From Zhengitettix transpicula (lineage: Eukaryota > Arthropoda > Insecta > Orthoptera > Tetrigidae), in assembly GCA_037074705.1 (NCBI GenBank), contig CM073591.1, positions 6,799,087 to 6,863,086 on the forward strand: a stretch of DNA of 64,000 bases, read 5' to 3'. How positions within the stretch are numbered: the first letter of the stretch is position 1; every line of letters begins with the position of its first letter. Under the pieces are notes generated by a model. It was given only the letters and a program-made list of their open reading frames with translations, searched no databases and was not told the origin of the DNA. This document shows positions 30,533 to 40,767 of this stretch, piece after piece. The position numbers and the translations under genes are program-made.

Positions 30533-31056
30533 CACCTGAGTTCGCTGAACCAATCGCCCATTCCAGCTGTCGTAGGACTCCTTGGCTCCAGCCTGCAGCG
30601 TGGCAGTGTACGTGCTACTCCTTCACTAGGCACAGGGACAAGGCTCCCGGAAACTGTATTTTCTCTGTATTTGGCTATTGTTGATGTTTGTAGTTTAAAC
30701 CCTTCCTTGTCTGTTCAGTAGAGCGAACTGTTCCTTGTCCTCCTTGAATAGGGCTTTTTCTTCCCCCTGACTGAATTTTTTTAAGGTAACAGGCTACATG
30801 AGACTAATCCACATTGTGGCAATTCCCCTTTAGTAGCATAGGAAGGGATTTGAAAGGGGCGATGCGGAAGGGTAGAGGAAGGTAGCCAAGGGTTAACCAG
30901 GGCCCCTCCCCCGGGCTATGTTTTAAGGATCCTACCCAGCATTCGCCTAACGGACGCAGGAAAAACCCTAGAAAATCTGCATCAGGCAGTAGGTACTTGT
31001 CCCACGCCCTTCCCTGGATGGCGAGATGGGCCGACTTCTGTGGGGAGGCAGCTGGC
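30533..31056 (-). repeat. Right arm of 524-bp inverted repeat (includes family A copy A3)
   Basis: Reverse complement of 27,955-28,478. The family A part continues beyond the arm to about 31,150 ('ccgactgttccaatgggaac', 'cttcggcttgtgggaacct'). Copy A3 therefore extends further at its 5' side than copy A2, which is cut at 'ctcacagaagtcgg'. Confidence 0.85.
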
Positions 31057-31178
31057 CGACTGTTCCAATGGGAACAGCGGATAACTTACCGTATGCCCAA
31101 GGACGCCGGTACATTCACCTCTCAGAACACGCTTCGGCTTGTGGGAACCTCAGAGAGAGGTGGTGGGTGAGGGGTGTA

Positions 31179-31597
31179 GACAGGCTATGTATAGGGTAAT
31201 CCACATACTGGCAACTCCCCTCTTATAGCATAGGAAAGGGATTTAAAATGGGGGATGCGGAAGGGTGGAGGAATGTAGCGAAGGGTAACTTCGGTCCCCG
31301 GGCTATATTTTAAGGATCCTATCCGGCATTCGCCTAAAGAAATGCAGGAGAAACCCTAGAAAAACCCTTATCCGTGCCTCGACCACTTAAGGAGGCAGCT
31401 GGCCGACTGTTCCAATGGTAATAGCGGACAACTCTTACCGTATGCCCATTGTCTGAGACCCCGGAACATGCACCTCTCAGAACAGGCCTCGGCATGTGGG
31501 AACCTTAATTCAAAAACGGAGAGGAAAAGGCATCCCCAAAGTGTAGCCCCTTCGTATCTCTCCTACACGGTTCTACCTGGGAGAGAATAGCCCTCGC
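31179..31597 (-). mobile_element. Retroposon family A, copy A4
   Basis: Nearly full family A sequence in reverse, reaching the 5' end block 'gggagagaatagccctcgc'. A partial repeat of that 5' block follows directly (31,600-31,685). Confidence 0.7.
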
Positions 31598-31829
31598 AGG
31601 CCTCAGAGAGAGGAGGAGGCATCCCCCAATGTAGCCCTCTTTGAAAGGTTCTGCCTGCGAGAGAACAGCTCTCAGAGGCTGTCAGTACAATTCGAATATG
31701 AGATCTATTAGAATTTAAAAACCGCCAGCTATGATTTAATTTATACAAAAGGACAAAATTGTTGCTATGTCAATTTGAGAAAAACCATGTGGTGAGTTCG
31801 TTGCTTGAGAGGTCGTGGTAATGAGAGTG

Positions 31830-31975
31830 TTGGTTGGCCCTGTGCCTAGTGAAGGAGTAGCACGTACAGTGCCACGCTGCAGTCTGGAGCCAAGAAGTTA
31901 ATTTCGTACGACAGCTGGAATGGGCGATAGGTTCAGCCAACTCAGGTGAAGATAATTCATTACTTTGTTTAAACA
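31830..31975 (+). repeat. Fragment of the non-A half of the 28-kb inverted-repeat arm
   Basis: 'ccctgtgcctagtgaaggag', 'tagcacgtacagtgccacgc' and 'gcgataggttcagccaactc' match 28,370-28,478. So this non-A sequence is itself a dispersed repeat. Confidence 0.65.
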
Positions 31976-31982
31976 ACACACC

Positions 31983-32535
31983 CTTGGTTACTTTCCTCTA
32001 CCTTTCCGCATCTCCCCTTTCCTATTCTAAGAGAGGAGTGGACACCATGTGGATTACCCTACATACACTTTCTTCACTTTCGGAGGCGCCTTGGCCTGTT
32101 CTTAGAATTGTATTGTTCCGGGGTCACAGACCTTGGTAATACGGTTAGAATTATCCGGTATTGGCACCGGAAAAGTCGGCCAGCTGCCTCCTAAAATGGT
32201 CGAGGCACGAAGAGTGGAATCGCTGCGTCCCCACCGCAAACCCCTCTCCCGCCATCGATAGGGCGTGGGACAAGCACCAAGAGCCCGACTTACCTGATAC
32301 AGGTTTTTCTTTGCCCCTGCGTCACTTTTAGACTAACGCCGCGTGGTAGAATCCTTAAACATAGTTAACCTGTGCTCTCCGCTTCCGCATCCTCCCTTTC
32401 GAATCCCTTCCTACACTATCAATGGCGATGACGCTCATATAGCCTGGAACTCACCAAACATCAGAGTCCGGCAGTTGAACAGAATGGAGGGAAACATCAC
32501 TGGATAGTGACGTCATTGCCCTCTTATACACGAGT
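31983..32535 (+). repeat. Direct segmental duplication, copy 1 (family A copy A5 plus unique tail)
   Basis: Matches 34,226-34,797 with few changes, including a family A variant ('ccatcgatagggcgtgggac') and a non-A tail ('gcctggaactcaccaaacat', 'gacgtcattgccctcttata'). The two start about 2.25 kb apart, in the same orientation. Confidence 0.85.
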
Positions 32536-33720
32536 ATTACTGTAGAAGAACCGTGACACATAAGTTGAAATTAGGCTCCTTTAGGAAATCATTCAATTAT
32601 TTTATATAAAAAAAATATGTATGTTGTTACATAGTGGGGACATTAGACATAGTCAGGTGGGGCATGGTAAGAAGAAGGTTGGGAAACACTCTCTTAAACA
32701 GTGAGACCATCCACAGACTGTGTCATCAGGATCATCAGTTCCACGGGGAGAAGAGGGAGGGAAAGGGGGGGGGGGTTCACCGACTGCAATATCAGTTTCA
32801 AATCTAGGTCTGTTTTCCTCGTTGACCCGAGGTTGTCTTGAACCTTCGTGATCGTCGCAGAGTGACGTCGTCCACGTGACGCGGCCCCCGGACACTTTTC
32901 CAGACGCCGGCGACAGACAAATCAAATTCCGCTCCACCGGACCAGCCATTTGGTGTGTAACGTTGTTACGCTGTAACTGACTGAGTGGATCAGGGATTGC
33001 AGACATGAGAGGGGATCCACAGAGAGAGCTGGTCACCCGGGAAACCTGTCAGGACCGCGAGGATTAGCCAGACGCCCACGGATCAACTGCAATTAATTAT
33101 GACAATGGGTCCTGCAAGATGGCGGACCCTCAGAGTCGGTGCGGAGGCACGCGTGGGCACAATCAATTAATTCAAGCACAGGACAGATCAAAGAGCAGTA
33201 AATCAATCGAATCTGCCGCAGCGAGTTGCCGAGTGATTCGATTATGATCCTGTTCATGGTGGCGGCGGTGTGCGTGGTGTGTGTGTGTGTGTGTGTGTGC
33301 GCGCGTCCAGTGCAGGGGATCACGAGTCTGTAATCAAATAAGCCAGGGGTAATTATCGTTCATTATGTTGACAAAATTCAATCATTTAGTAGCGAACAAT
33401 ATCGGTTTTGTCCAAACTGCGCCAATCAGAGAACATGTCACAATTTGTTTAACACACTATTTATTTAGCAATGAGAATATAAGCATATATATTATATGGC
33501 GGCCGCTGACACGTGCTCCACCAGCAGGAGACATGTAAATAACACGAAACACTGAGACCTAAACTAATTCACCGTCTCTGGTCCTAGGAGGTGATGAGGA
33601 GGTTCGCACCTCTGGATGCTCATCCCCGTAGTTGGTGCCCTTGCTTTAGATTCTGCAGATCTCCCGCCTTGAACTCAAGTCAGTTTGGTGTTTCAGTATC
33701 CGTTCATGTAGTTTGTCTAC
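32536..33720. other. Intergenic with family E fragment and (GT)n; no gene recognised
   Basis: A family E block occurs at 32,910-33,000 ('caaattccgctccaccggac'). (GT)n lies at about 33,279-33,299. The open frames of 76-127 codons on the minus strand have no recognisable domains. Confidence 0.4.
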
Positions 33721-33723
33721 GTA

Positions 33724-33872
33724 GCTTTGCTGGAGGCTCCTCGTGGCCGGAGGTCACTGTTGTTGCTGTTGTGTTCTACGCCAGGGGAACACGTGACGAG
33801 TACAAGAGATACTGCAGAGGTTCCACGACACTACCTTGAGGCACTCCAGAAGCCGGATATTTCTTCATTTAC
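33724..33872 (-). pseudogene. LINE reverse-transcriptase fragment (motif B region), jockey-like
   Basis: The minus strand reads ASGVPQGSVVEPLQYLLYSS then RVPLA. Established LINE RTs have A-G-V-P-Q-G-S-V-L-G-P-x-L-Y-x-x-Y at this point, and the following N-T-T-A-T resembles the T-T-A-T that leads to the F-A-D-D catalytic box. The F-A-D-D box itself is missing, and a stop follows RVPLA. A dead remnant of about 50 codons. Confidence 0.65.
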
Positions 33873-33889
33873 TTTCCAGATGCCTCCTC

Positions 33890-34233
33890 CTCCTTCTGGT
33901 TTTGAACTAAGGTTCCCACAAGCCGAGGTTTTGAGAGGTGTATGTTCCAGGGCCACAGACCTTTGGCATACGGTAAGAGTTGTTCGCTGTTCCCATTGGA
34001 ACAGTCGGCCAGGTGCCTCCTAAACTGATCAAGCACTGAGAATGGAATGCTGCGTCCCCACAGCAAACCCATCTCCCGCCATCCAGGGAAGGGCGTGGGA
34101 CAAGTACCCAATGCCCGACGTACCCAATGCATGTTTTTCTAGGGTTTTGTCCTGCATCACTTTAAGGCGAATGTCGCGGGGGTACGATCCTTAAACCATA
34201 GCCAGGGGACCCCTAGTTAACCCTTGGCTACCT
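33890..34233 (+). mobile_element. Retroposon family A, copy A6
   Basis: Starts 'ttttgaactaaggttcccac', near the 5' part of the family, and runs through 'ctagttaacccttggctacc' into the segmental duplication. Confidence 0.7.
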
Positions 34234-34797
34234 TCCTCTACCTTTCCGCATCCCCCCTTTCCAGTCCCTTTCCTATTCTAAGAGAGGAGTGGACACCATG
34301 TGGATTACCCTACATACGGCCTGTCTACACGTTCTTCTTCTTTCGGAGGCGCTTTGGCCTGTTTTCACAGTTGTATGTTCCGGGGTCACAGAACTTGGTA
34401 GTACGGTAAGAATTATCCGTTATTCGTATCGGAAAAGTCGGCCAGCTGCCTCCTAAAATGATCGAGGCACGAAGAGTGGAATCGCTGCGTCCCCACCGCA
34501 AACCCCTCTCCCGCCATCGATAGGGCGTGGGACAAGCACCAAGAGCCCGACTTACCTGATACAGGTTTTTCTTTGCCCCTGCGTCACTTTTAGACTAACG
34601 CCGCGTGGTAGAATCCTTAAACATAGTTAACCTGTGCTCTCCGCTTCCGCATCCTCCCTTTCGAATCCCTTCCTACAGTATCAATGGCGATGACGCTCAT
34701 ATAGCCTGGAACTCACCAAACATCAGAGTCCGGCAGTTGAACAGAATGGAGGGAAACATCCCTGGACAGTGACGTCATTGCCCTCTTATACACGAGT
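34226..34797 (+). repeat. Direct segmental duplication, copy 2 (family A copy A7 plus unique tail)
   Basis: See copy 1 at 31,983; ends at the same word 'cttatacacgagt'. Confidence 0.85.
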
Positions 34798-35002
34798 CTG
34801 TGCAATGAGTTGGAACGTGTCCCTGTCAGTCTCTCTGAAGAACAACGTAACCTCTGAACAAATATGGCGCCGTCAGTCACGACTCAAGATAAGATAAGAT
34901 TAATGTCGTTACGGTGTCGCTGCTTTATCAGAGAGAGGAAAATTAAAGAAGGAGTTTCCGAGAAGATTGCGATGCAGTGACAACACACCAGATGGCGCAA
35001 CG

Positions 35003-35036
<34 letters not shown>

Positions 35037-35227
35037 GGCACACGAGACCGCGTCGTGATACAAATTGTGTTGATCCGCCAAGGACGCGCTGAAATTCCGG
35101 ACGGCGATAAAAATCTGCAAGGCGCCATCTTATCTCTGGCGTCTGATATTCTCTAATCCACCAGGTCGTTAAAAGTACAAGAAAAATTATTTTAAGTGCA
35201 CAAAAAAGAAACACTCAATTAAAAAAC
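34798..35227. other. Intergenic with (CT)n tract, no gene recognised
   Basis: (CT)n lies at about 35,003-35,034. The minus-strand open frames of 61-101 codons read (RE)n through it and have no recognisable domain. Confidence 0.45.
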
Positions 35228-35727
35228 ACGGCGTCTGCGAGGGCTATTCTCTCGCAGGCAGAACCTTGCAGGAGAGACACGAATGGGCTATCTTTGGGGA
35301 TGCCTCCTCCTCTCTCCGTTTTTAAACTAAGGTTCCCACAAGCCGAGGCCTGTTCTGAGAGGTGTATGTTCCGGGGTCACAGACCTTGGGGCATACGGTA
35401 AGAGTTGTTCTCTGTTCCCATTGGAATAGTCGGCCAGCTGCCTCCTAAACTGGTCGAGGCACGGGGAAGGGAACGCTGCGTCCCCACAGCAAACTCCTCT
35501 CCCGCTATCCAGGGAAGGGCGTGGGACAAGTACCCAATGCCCGACCTACCTAGGGTTTTCCCTGCATTTCTTTAGGCGAATTTCCCCAGGGTAGTATCCC
35601 GGTGACCCCTAGTTAACCCTTGGCTATCTTCCTCTACCCTTCCGCACCCCCCCCTTTTAGATCCCTTCCTATGCTATTAAAGGGGAGTTGCCACCATGTG
35701 GATTACCCTTATGTAGCCTGGTACCCT
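35228..35727 (+). mobile_element. Retroposon family A, copy A8 (near full length)
   Basis: This copy and 57,672-58,186 define the family. 5' block: 'gagggctattctctcgcagg'. Then 'ggttcccacaagccgaggcc', 'gtatgttccggggtcacaga', 'ggccagctgcctcctaaact', 'ggaagggcgtgggacaagta', 'ctagttaacccttggctatc' and 'atgctattaaaggggagttg'. 3' end: 'gtagcctggtaccctaaaaa'. About 500-520 bp long, non-coding, A-tailed. No tRNA-, 5S- or 7SL-type head is visible, which is unusual for a SINE; it may be the 3' part of a longer LINE. Confidence 0.8.
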
Positions 35728-36640
35728 AAAAAAACCACTCAATTAAATCAATATAATATTGGCTTTGTAATATTTGGATACATTTCAAGTGGAGGCGCTT
35801 CGAAACTGGATGGTTTTTGGGGAACCAAGTGTCTGGATTTGTAATTAAATAATGACATTTACTAGAAATGTTTTATTAACGATCCTCTTTGACTGATTTT
35901 ACGAATTTTGTTGTAACTAGAACCGACTACGTCATCACGAGAAGATACGACAGCCAATTAGCAAAACGCGGCGTTAATTCAGACTGGAAAATTAATAATA
36001 AGGAAGGTAGCCAAATACAGACAATTCTGTTTAAAAATAAATTCGGACTTTTGGTAAATTTTCCAGTAATTAATTTTTTTAAAAAACAATTCACTTATTT
36101 ATCCAATCTTTAATTACAATTCAGTTGTTTCTGTTATTGTGAAATAAAGAAACTTGTGTCATTGGCTGTTACTTATCAAGATACTGTTGGTAGATTTATG
36201 TAAATGTATTGAAGAAGCAACTTGGTCTCTAAGATGGACCCTTGGGGCCAACAACTGTCACCAGACTGATGTGATACATTAATAAACCATCATAAATACT
36301 GTTTAGAAGAGAATTGTGTGGCTATGTTTTATATTTAAGGAAAAGTTGTTGGTTACCTGATATGAAGCATTTAACTTCTTTTTGTCTGGAACAATAGGAT
36401 TAACAAAACTGAAAGGAGAAGCAAACCAGTTTCTGTAACAGGAGAATAGTTACAATGAGGAAATGGGAAACATTAAAAACTAATGTAGAATTTACACCTT
36501 ATAAACATTCAACTATTACAAACATTGCTTTGGATCTTCTTACAATTTTGTTAATATTATTATTCCAGACTAAGAAGTAAAGCTAAATGTAAAATAGACA
36601 CTTCTTATTTAAATAGTATTCATGATGAATAAGAAAGACA
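35728..36640. other. AT-rich stretch, no gene recognised
   Basis: Contains 'ggtagccaaatacagacaat' (36,005), the outer word of family B. Otherwise nothing recognisable. Confidence 0.4.
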
Positions 36641-37800
36641 GACAAATACAGACAGAAGAAGTGATGATATAAATACCTCACAACGGTTCTGTGATCCTTG
36701 TCTCCTATCGTCAGGTGCTGAGAAGAGCCTAGAGGGACACAACTGCACTCGTCAGCCTGTCACCAGGGGCTGAGAAGAGCCTAGAGGGACACAACTGCAC
36801 TCGTCAGCCTGTCACCAGGTGCTGAGAAGAGCCTAGAGGGACACAACTGCACTCGTCAGCCTGTCATCAGGTGCTTAGAAGAGCCTAGAGGGACACAACT
36901 GCACTCGTCAGCCTATCATCAGGTGCTGAGAAGAGCCTAGAGGGACACAACTGCACTCGTCAGCCTGTCACCAGGTGCTGAGAAGAGCCTAGAGGGACAC
37001 AACTGCACTCGTCAGCCTGTCATCAGGTGCTTAGAAGAGCCTAGAGGGACACAACTGCACTCGTCAGCCTATCATCAGGTGCTGAGAAGAGCCTAGAGGG
37101 ACACAACTGCACTCGTCAGCCTGTCACCAGGTGCTGAGAAGAGCCTAGAGGGACACAACTGCACTCGTCAGCCTGTCACCAGGTGCTGAGAAGAGCCTAG
37201 AGGGACACAACTGCACTCGTCAGCCTGTCACCAGGTGCTGAGGAGAGCCTAGAGGGACACAACTGCACTCGTCAGCCTGTCATCAGGTGCTTAGAAGAGC
37301 CTAGAGGGACACAACTGCACTCGTCAGCCTGTCATCAGGTGCTGAGAAGAGCCTAGAGGGACACAACTGCACTCGTCAGCCTGTTATCAGGTGCTCAGAA
37401 GAGCCTAGAGGGACACAACTGCACTCGTCAGCCTGTCATCAGGTGCTGAGAAGAGCCTAGAGGGACACAACTGCACTCGTCAGCCTGTCACCAGGTGCTG
37501 AGAAGAGCCTAGAGGGACACAACTGCACTCGTCAGCCTGTCATCAGGTGCTTAGAAGAGCCTAGAGGGACACAACTGCACTCGTCAGCCTGTCATCAGGT
37601 GCTGAGAAGAGCCTAGAGGGACACAACTGCACTCGTCAGCCTGTCATCAGGTGCTGAGAAGAGCCGAGAGCGAAACAACTGCAAAAAAAGGGTCGTCAAA
37701 TTTACAAAACTCAAAAGCGTGAACCTGAACAAACGAACAAGGCTTCACAGAGGCGTTGATGTGTGGTATTTAACATCACTACTTCGTTTTGTCTGTATTT
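36641..37800. repeat. Family B element containing the 52-bp array
   Basis: The left flank ('gacaaatacagacagaagaa', 'gtgatgatataaatacctca') and right flank ('gtgtggtatttaacatcact', 'ttgtctgtatttggctatc') are each other's approximate reverse complement and match ends of other family B copies. The array is therefore an amplification inside a dispersed foldback element. Confidence 0.6.
36711..37684 (+). repeat. 52-bp tandem array, 19 units, trimeric higher-order pattern
   Basis: Unit: 'tcaggtgctgagaagagcct' to 'gcactcgtcagcctgtca'. Two positions vary: 'accagg' or 'atcagg', and 'gctgag' or 'gcttag'. The triplet (cc, ctgag)-(tc, cttag)-(tc, ctgag) recurs at units 3-5, 6-8, 11-13 and 16-18, a 156-bp higher-order repeat. 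No stable reading frame, since 52 is not divisible by 3. Confidence 0.92.
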
Positions 37801-38063
37801 GGCTATCTTTATTATTATTATTAATTTTCCAATCAGACGTAAATTTAGATATCTGATTAGAGATCTGGTATCTGTTCAGGCAGTCACGTGTTAATTCAAT
37901 TTCTGGGCCCTTCAGAGAGACGTTTCCCACGGTGCGACAGTCCAGGTGACTTCCGAGGGGTCAACACCCTACGTGCCTAAGTGCAGACCTTAGGGATTAT
38001 CTATTCGCCACGGCGGCCCATGGTCAAATTTCAACTTTCCATGCTAATATCTATTTACATTAA

Positions 38064-38065
<2 letters not shown>

Positions 38066-38103
<38 letters not shown>
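38066..38103. repeat. (AT)n microsatellite
   Basis: Uninterrupted AT run. Confidence 0.9.
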
Positions 38104-38107
<4 letters not shown>

Positions 38108-39180
38108 CAATTACAAACTATCGCGTTACAATTTCAACCCTCGATAAATTTTTTCCTTACCTTCTTCGGCCACTGAAGTCATCATAAACAGGCTACCACG
38201 TATCATTTTGGTTTATTCGCAAAATAGGACGAGAATAATAATAATAAAAACTATAGTTTTCTTACGTGATATTTTAAATTTAAAAAAATGAGGGGAACTG
38301 TTGCCATAACTAAATGCGTCTGATTAAAGGACCCGTGACGTCACTAGCATCGTGACTGAGGATTAGTTGCAAGTGGAAGGTCGCTGGCGAGAGTTCTCCA
38401 CGTCAGTCTCTTTCCAAGGGAACGCTACAGTCTACTAAGCGGAGGAAACAAAAGAAAATTATATATCAAAAGGGGTCGGTTGTCCAGTTTCGGTCTCTCT
38501 CGGAATCGACGAGTGACATCGAGATTCGGTTCCCCTGATACGTCGAGGGACTTCACCGACGGTGCCCGCGTAGTTGTCGACGACGGCGGAATCGATCCCG
38601 GACGGTCTTCTCCGATATCTCCTCTGGTCTGGTTACCCGCGGGCTCCATGGCAACGCCGTAATCCATCCACCCTCTCCGGTGAGCGTGTTGCGGCGACGG
38701 CGGCGGACGTCACTGGGACGTGCGTCGCCCCCCCCCCCACACACACACACCTTGCGTTATCAGAGCCGCGACGTTCCGGGAAGAGCAGCAAGTTAATTAG
38801 TCACGAAATCTGAGAAACGGAGCCGAGGGGTATCGACGTAAGTTGCATTTTAAAGGAGGTAGGGGGGTGGGGGGCGACTTTTCTTTGTGTCCGGTTTCAG
38901 TTTCATTGACGGACACGGGAAAAATAGGTTGTGTAATTTATCAAAGGAAAGTTATTTTTTCAAAAAAATGAGTTCCGGAGAATTTAAAAGGGGAAAACGC
39001 CTGAAGAAAATCAAACCCGACTCGGATAACGACCGCTGACAAACTTTCCGACTTTTAAACCCCATATCATAATAATTGGGTGAATTTTCTGTAGCGACAC
39101 ACACACACACACACACACAGGAACATCCCAACAGCTCAGCGGGGGTTCAGAGGGAGAGAAAAAAAATATAACTAAAAGGA
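38104..39180. other. Upstream region of the coding gene; GC-rich block without recognised gene
   Basis: 38,330-38,870 is GC-rich, not obviously repeated elsewhere, and has donor-like words 'ccggtgagcg' (38,679) and 'gacgtaagtt' (38,836). Frames of 60-80 codons on both strands lack recognisable domains. It could be a CpG-rich regulatory block or untranslated exon. (CA)n tracts occur at 38,738 and 39,099. Confidence 0.35.
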
Positions 39181-39346
39181 ATATCGGCAAGACGGCTGCC
39201 GCGATTGCTCACATTGTTGTAGAGTGAAAAAAAACACACACGCACGTAATCAACCGTTTTTCGTGCGTGTCGACGTAGAAACTCGGTGGAGATTGCGAAC
39301 ATTCGCACACACGTGAGCAATCGCGGCGGCCCTCTCGCAGATATTA
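39181..39346. mobile_element. Small foldback or MITE about 0.9 kb upstream of the gene promoter
   Basis: Terminal inverted repeats of about 33 bp: the left has 'gccgcgattgctcac', the right 'gtgagcaatcgcggc', with weaker pairing outward to 'atatc..gc'. An inner hairpin, 'acacacgcacg' with 'cgtgcgtgt', is nested inside. No transposase and no clear target duplication. Superfamily unknown. Confidence 0.6.
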
Positions 39347-40138
39347 ATTTCAGTTAGGTAAAGCGGAAGCCGGATGCCAACACTACGCGCCAGAGACGAA
39401 ACGACGGTTACGTCCAAAGGGATTCCTGTGACGAGGAATTACCCCCGCGGAAGACAAAGAAATTAAGACGCGACAGGTAAATGGCGACTACTGCGCGTTG
39501 TCATTGGTCCGCTCTTCCGCCAAGATGACGCAGCAAATATCCAAAACCGTTCTTCGTAACGTGGAACGAGTGGATCCTTCACGCAGCCTTTTTTAAAGGA
39601 CTTTCTTATTATTTTGTGAAATTAGATGTCAGTTAACTAAATAAAAATCCTCCTTCACATTGCTCGCACCGCCTGAGGTTCCTAACTTATATTGGCGAGT
39701 TTCTTTTTGGCCATTTTATTACTTAAATAAATTTGATCCCTAATTCAACAGACGGAGTCTCAAATTTATTATTTAAATATACTCTCAGGAAGTTAAATCT
39801 CAATATTTTACTTGATCCGGCGGCTGAAGTTGGCAACCATTGGTGGTGTCACTCCTACATCGACGTAATCACTACCGTTAAACTAAAAAATAATAATAAT
39901 TACAAAGTTCATTAATTTATTTTTCTTCCTGTCGAATAAAGTAATTTATTTATTTCTAAAATTATAGCCGCAAAAGCAATGACGCAGCGAAACGGTTTCA
40001 AGTTTCTATTCTTTTACGTTTACGCGACCTTTGATTCCTCTAGATTTGATCACGAGACGTGACTGTTTTGTCGTTCCCCACGTGCCGAGTGCTGCAGAAG
40101 CGCCGCGCAGCGCTGTACCTGGGCCATGACTGGCCTCG
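39347..40138. other. Gene-proximal upstream region
   Basis: No gene recognised. Holds an inverted CCAAT box ('tcattggtcc', 39,501) and TGACGCAGCA (39,536), which fits the CncC/Maf-type antioxidant element TGACnnnGC. A similar TGACGCAGCG is at 39,980. These are motif matches only. Confidence 0.35.
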
Positions 40139-40245
40139 TGACGTAGCTGGGCGTCGGACCCACGTCACGCGACTCGCGGCCAATGGCGCCTCTCGTAGCG
40201 GCCGCCGTATATATAGAAAGCGGAGGGGAGAGGCCCCGCAGTGAG
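40139..40245 (+). promoter_or_regulatory. Core promoter: CRE-like, CCAAT, TATA box and initiator
   Basis: TGACGTAG (40,139) and ACGTCAC (40,162) are CRE-like. GGCCAATGG lies at 40,178. The TATA box TATATATA (40,208-40,215) stands 32 bases before the A of GCAGTGAG (A at 40,240), which matches the arthropod initiator core CAGT. The spacing is canonical, so transcription most likely starts at 40,240, giving a 72-base 5'UTR that includes a short (CAG)n run. I see no downstream promoter element at +28. CRE-like sites suggest signal-responsive expression (inference). Confidence 0.7.
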
Positions 40246-40311
40246 TGGTCGATGTGCGCAGGTGTCGCGTCGTGATCCAGCAGCAGCAGCAGGCAGTCAG
40301 TCAGCGCAGCC

Positions 40312-40767
40312 ATGGCGTTCATGATGCCCGTGGTCAAGAACGACTGGGACATCTACAAGACGGCGCGGTCGCGTCGCAGCTCCGAGTGCTCCAACCCGCA
40401 GTCGTGCCCGCGCTCGCGCAAGGTCAGCGAGTGCTCCAAGTCCGAGGGCCCGAGCCTGTCCACGTCGCCGGGCAGCGACTTCGTGGTGGGCGTCGCGTCG
40501 CCCGTGCACCACCGCTCCTCCGTGCCCGTGGCCATGTCCTCGTGCCGGCACTTCTCCCGCGCGTCTTCGCGGGCGTCGCTGCAGTCGCCCTGCAAGTCGG
40601 CGTCGTCGTCGCCGCCCAAGGCCGCCGCCGCGGGGTCGCAGTCGTCCCTCAACAAGTTCCACTCGCGCCTCGTCGACAAGCTCAAGAGGTCCGTCATGCG
40701 CAAGGACAGCGCCGCGGGGCCGGCGGCGGCGGCGCAGGCGGCGGCCGTGGCGGCGCAGGCCTCCTGA
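40312..40767 (+). CDS. Short serine/alanine-rich protein beginning MAFMMPVVKNDWDIYK, single exon
   Basis: This is the only convincing protein gene here: 151 codons, no intron. Nearly every third codon position is G or C, unlike any surrounding sequence. The start is chosen because 'gcagccatgg' is an excellent Kozak context and it is the first ATG of the transcript that opens a long frame. Residues 1-16 are a distinctive, uncharged-then-aromatic N-terminus. Two basophilic-kinase-like repeats follow, SRRSSECS (20-27) and SRKVSECS (35-42). A Ser-rich middle comes next, then an amphipathic basic stretch, SLNKFHSRLVDKLKRSVMRK (about 112-131), and an Ala-rich end. No signal peptide, membrane segment or enzyme domain is seen. 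I believe it belongs to a conserved arthropod family of small disordered proteins, but I cannot name it or its function. The TGA that ends it is followed by a striking in-frame extension, so the true product may be 194 residues. Confidence 0.85.
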   Translation: MAFMMPVVKNDWDIYKTARSRRSSECSNPQSCPRSRKVSECSKSEGPSLSTSPGSDFVVGVASPVHHRSSVPVAMSSCRHFSRASSRASLQSPCKSASSSPPKAAAAGSQSSLNKFHSRLVDKLKRSVMRKDSAAGPAAAAQAAAVAAQAS

